Shown here piece after piece: positions 5,254-7,275 of a stretch of 7,275 nt of DNA. Within the stretch, counting starts at the first letter, position 1, and every line of letters begins with the position of its first letter. The DNA lies in contig CALYVE010000082.1 in assembly GCA_945492935.1 (NCBI GenBank), positions 1-7,275 of the forward strand, in the 5' to 3' direction. Position numbers and translations under genes: made by a program. The DNA is from an uncultured Lachnospiraceae bacterium. GTDB taxonomy: Bacteria; Bacillota; Clostridia; Lachnospirales; Lachnospiraceae. Under the pieces are notes generated by a model. It worked only from the letters and a program-made list of their open reading frames with translations. It was not told the DNA's origin and ran no database searches.

Positions 5254-7275
5254 TTATTTTTCTTCCTTTCTGTCTGTCGCGGTTAACAGCTTTATATCCT
5301 CGATTACCTTCTCGCAAAATGCAAGAAGCTCATCCTGATTTGTCTTTGATACCTTAATATGGAATCCTGCCTGTTTTCCATTTACGAAACGAAGCTTTCC
5401 TCCATACCGCTTCAGAAGCATATCCATGCGTTCTGCATGCACAGGTGCATCCGGCCAAATAATAAATCGTGCCTCGTCCGCCACATACTTAACATCCGAA
5501 ATGTATGCCCTATGCGCACACGCCTTAAGATACGCGATATCAAGCAATCTGTCAAATACCTTTGGTGGATCACCAAAACGGTCTTTGACTTCTTCGATAA
5601 TCATATCGTTTTCTTCTCGCGTCTCACAACGAGAGATTCTCTTGTATAAGTCAAGCTTTAAATACTCATTTTTGACGTAATTATCCGGAATGTATGCATC
5701 AATCGGAAGTTCAATGGATGTCGCAAATTCTGCCTCCACAGCTTCTCCGGAAAGCTTGCGTATCTCGTCATTTAACATCTTACAGTACAAATCATATCCA
5801 ACTGCTTCAATGTTCCCGGATTGCTCTTGTCCAAGTAAGTTGCCCGCGCCGCGAATTTCCAGATCCTTCATGGAAATCTTGTAGCCGGAACCAAGGTCTG
5901 TAAACTCCCGAATTGCCTTGAGTCGTTTCTCAGCAACTTCCTTGATCATCTTATCGCGTTTGTACATCAAAAATGCATAAGCACTGCGATTTGAACGACC
6001 AACGCGACCACGCAGCTGATAAAGCTGAGACAATCCAAAGGTATCGGCATCATGAATGATCATTGTATTTACATTTGGGATATCAAGTCCGGTTTCAATA
6101 ATTGTTGTTGAAACAAGCACATCAATCTCACGTTTGATAAATCTGTGCATAATATCTTCAATTTCGCGTGCATTCATTTTTCCGTGCGCAAACTCTATTG
6201 TAGCATCCGGAAGAACACTTCGCAACTGCGTCACAATTTGTTCAATATTATTCACTCGGTTGTATACATAATATACCTGTCCGTTTCGATTCATTTCACG
6301 ATTAATTGCTTCCTTGACAAATTCAATATCATATTCCATAACATATGTCTGAATCGGCATACGGTCAACCGGTGGTTCCTCAAGTAAGCTAATATCGCGA
6401 AGTCCGACAAGGCTCATGTGAAGTGTACGCGGAATTGGTGTAGCAGTCAGGGTAAGAACATCAATGTTCTTTTTCATTTGTTTAATCTGCTCTTTGTGTT
6501 TCACACCAAAGCGCTGTTCTTCATCAATGATAAGCAAGCCAAGATTCTTGAAATCGACATCCTTTGATAAAAGTCTGTGTGTGCCAATAACAATATCTAC
6601 AGCCCCACTCTTCATATCTGTTAATGTCTGCTTAATTTCCTTAGGTGTACAAAATCGTGAAAGCATACGAATGTTCACAGGAAAGTCCTTCATACGCTCG
6701 CAAAAGTTATTAAAATGCTGTTCTGCAAGAATCGTCGTAGGTACAAGGTATGCCACCTGGCGATTATCCTGAACAGCTTTAAATGCCGCCCGAATCGCAA
6801 CCTCTGTCTTACCAAAGCCAACATCTCCACAGACGAGACGATCCATGATTCTGTCACTTTCCATATCGCGCTTTGTATCGTCGATTGCTTTTTGCTGATC
6901 TGCTGTTTCCTCGTATGGAAACAGTTCCTCAAATTCACGCTGCCATGGCGAATCCTCCGAATAAACAAAACCCTTTGACATCTGACGAATCGCATAAAGA
7001 TTCACAAGTTCCTGCGCAATATCGGCCACATGACCGCGTACTTTCTGTCGAACCTTTTCCCATTCAACGCCACCAAGTCGGTTTAGCTTTGGTTTCGCAC
7101 CCTCCTTACCGGAAAGCTTTCCAATAACATCCAACTGCTCAACAGGTACAAATAATTTGCTTCCCTTCGCATATTCAATACTGATATAATCCTTAAGACG
7201 ACCTTCCGTCTCAACTTTCTCGATACCACGATAGATGCCAACGCCGTGTCTTTCGTGTACGACATAATCACCAAC
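5254..7275 (-). CDS. mfd: Transcription-repair coupling factor Mfd, C-terminal 673 residues (partial at right edge)
   Basis: Mfd removes RNA polymerase stalled at DNA lesions and recruits UvrA for nucleotide excision repair. The reading frame is open to the right edge. Its first visible residues, VGDYVVHERHGVGIYRGIEK, are the start of the CarD-like RNA-polymerase-interacting domain (about 1-65 in window numbering). The SF2 translocase follows: Walker A GDVGFGKTE (150-158), VPTTILAEQH (178-187), GTHRLL (231-236), DEEQ (251-254), TATPIPRT (277-284), HGKMNARE (about 364-371) and QLRGRVGR (420-427). A RecG-like TRG segment comes next (about 428-485). The C-terminal TRCF domain (about 525-640) contains LPIDAYIPDNYV. 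Full-length Mfd is about 1,150-1,180 residues, so the UvrB-like N-terminal domains lie beyond the window. No frameshift or missing motif is seen. A TTG at 7134-7132 is an internal leucine codon, not the start. It is the first visible gene of an operon with the prsA-like gene. Confidence 0.97.
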   Translation of the reverse strand, partial: VGDYVVHERHGVGIYRGIEKVETEGRLKDYISIEYAKGSKLFVPVEQLDVIGKLSGKEGAKPKLNRLGGVEWEKVRQKVRGHVADIAQELVNLYAIRQMSKGFVYSEDSPWQREFEELFPYEETADQQKAIDDTKRDMESDRIMDRLVCGDVGFGKTEVAIRAAFKAVQDNRQVAYLVPTTILAEQHFNNFCERMKDFPVNIRMLSRFCTPKEIKQTLTDMKSGAVDIVIGTHRLLSKDVDFKNLGLLIIDEEQRFGVKHKEQIKQMKKNIDVLTLTATPIPRTLHMSLVGLRDISLLEEPPVDRMPIQTYVMEYDIEFVKEAINREMNRNGQVYYVYNRVNNIEQIVTQLRSVLPDATIEFAHGKMNAREIEDIMHRFIKREIDVLVSTTIIETGLDIPNVNTMIIHDADTFGLSQLYQLRGRVGRSNRSAYAFLMYKRDKMIKEVAEKRLKAIREFTDLGSGYKISMKDLEIRGAGNLLGQEQSGNIEAVGYDLYCKMLNDEIRKLSGEAVEAEFATSIELPIDAYIPDNYVKNEYLKLDLYKRISRCETREENDMIIEEVKDRFGDPPKVFDRLLDIAYLKACAHRAYISDVKYVADEARFIIWPDAPVHAERMDMLLKRYGGKLRFVNGKQAGFHIKVSKTNQDELLAFCEKVIEDIKLLTATDRKEEK

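Noticed and set aside
7132..7134. TTG at 7134-7132 as start of mfd
   Set aside because: The frame upstream encodes the conserved RNA-polymerase-interacting domain, so this TTG is an internal leucine codon.
7083..7274. Minus-strand open frame overlapping mfd, rich in Arg and Leu
   Set aside because: It is out of frame with mfd, which continues in a conserved Mfd sequence to the right edge. It has no family similarity and is a shadow frame.

Overview
The window looks like ordinary chromosome of a low-GC, Gram-positive member of the Clostridia, most likely Lachnospiraceae. This is inferred from the proteins (a signal-less Amidase_3–SPOR enzyme, a YczE-type membrane protein, mfd followed by a PrsA-like lipoprotein), from AGGAGG-type ribosome binding sites and from strong sigma-A-like promoters. 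I recognise no species-specific marker. No tRNA, rRNA, CRISPR array, insertion sequence or phage gene is visible.

Layout, left to right. (1) 60-950, minus: an N-acetylmuramoyl-L-alanine amidase with a C-terminal SPOR domain. It is divergent from (2) 1094-1753, plus: a YczE-family integral membrane protein. (3) 1756-2661, minus: thioredoxin reductase TrxB, convergent with the yczE-like gene with only 2 bp between the stop codons. (4) 2811-4121, plus: an intracellular GH13 alpha-amylase-type glycosidase, divergent from trxB, with overlapping promoters. (5) 4145-5212, minus: a parvulin/PrsA-like lipoprotein. (6) 5254-7275, minus: the C-terminal part of transcription-repair coupling factor Mfd, whose N-terminus lies beyond the right edge. 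Genes 6 and 5 form an apparent operon (mfd first, 41-bp gap). It ends at a hairpin shared with the convergent amylase gene.

The genes do not form one pathway. They cover cell-wall hydrolysis, a membrane protein of unknown substrate, thiol redox balance, maltodextrin use, extracytoplasmic protein folding and transcription-coupled repair. No undescribed multi-gene system is evident.

The most interesting signals are in the gene junctions. The yczE-like/trxB pair has no room for a terminator between its stop codons. Each gene appears to use a hairpin inside the other's coding sequence, and each hairpin has a T-tract in only one direction. The trxB and amylase promoters overlap at their -35 boxes, and a 17-bp inverted repeat covers the predicted amylase start point. 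The amylase and prsA-like genes share a perfect 26-bp palindromic terminator that overlaps both stop codons. The amidase has a possible sigma-K-like promoter, which fits a mother-cell lysis role but is weak evidence alone.
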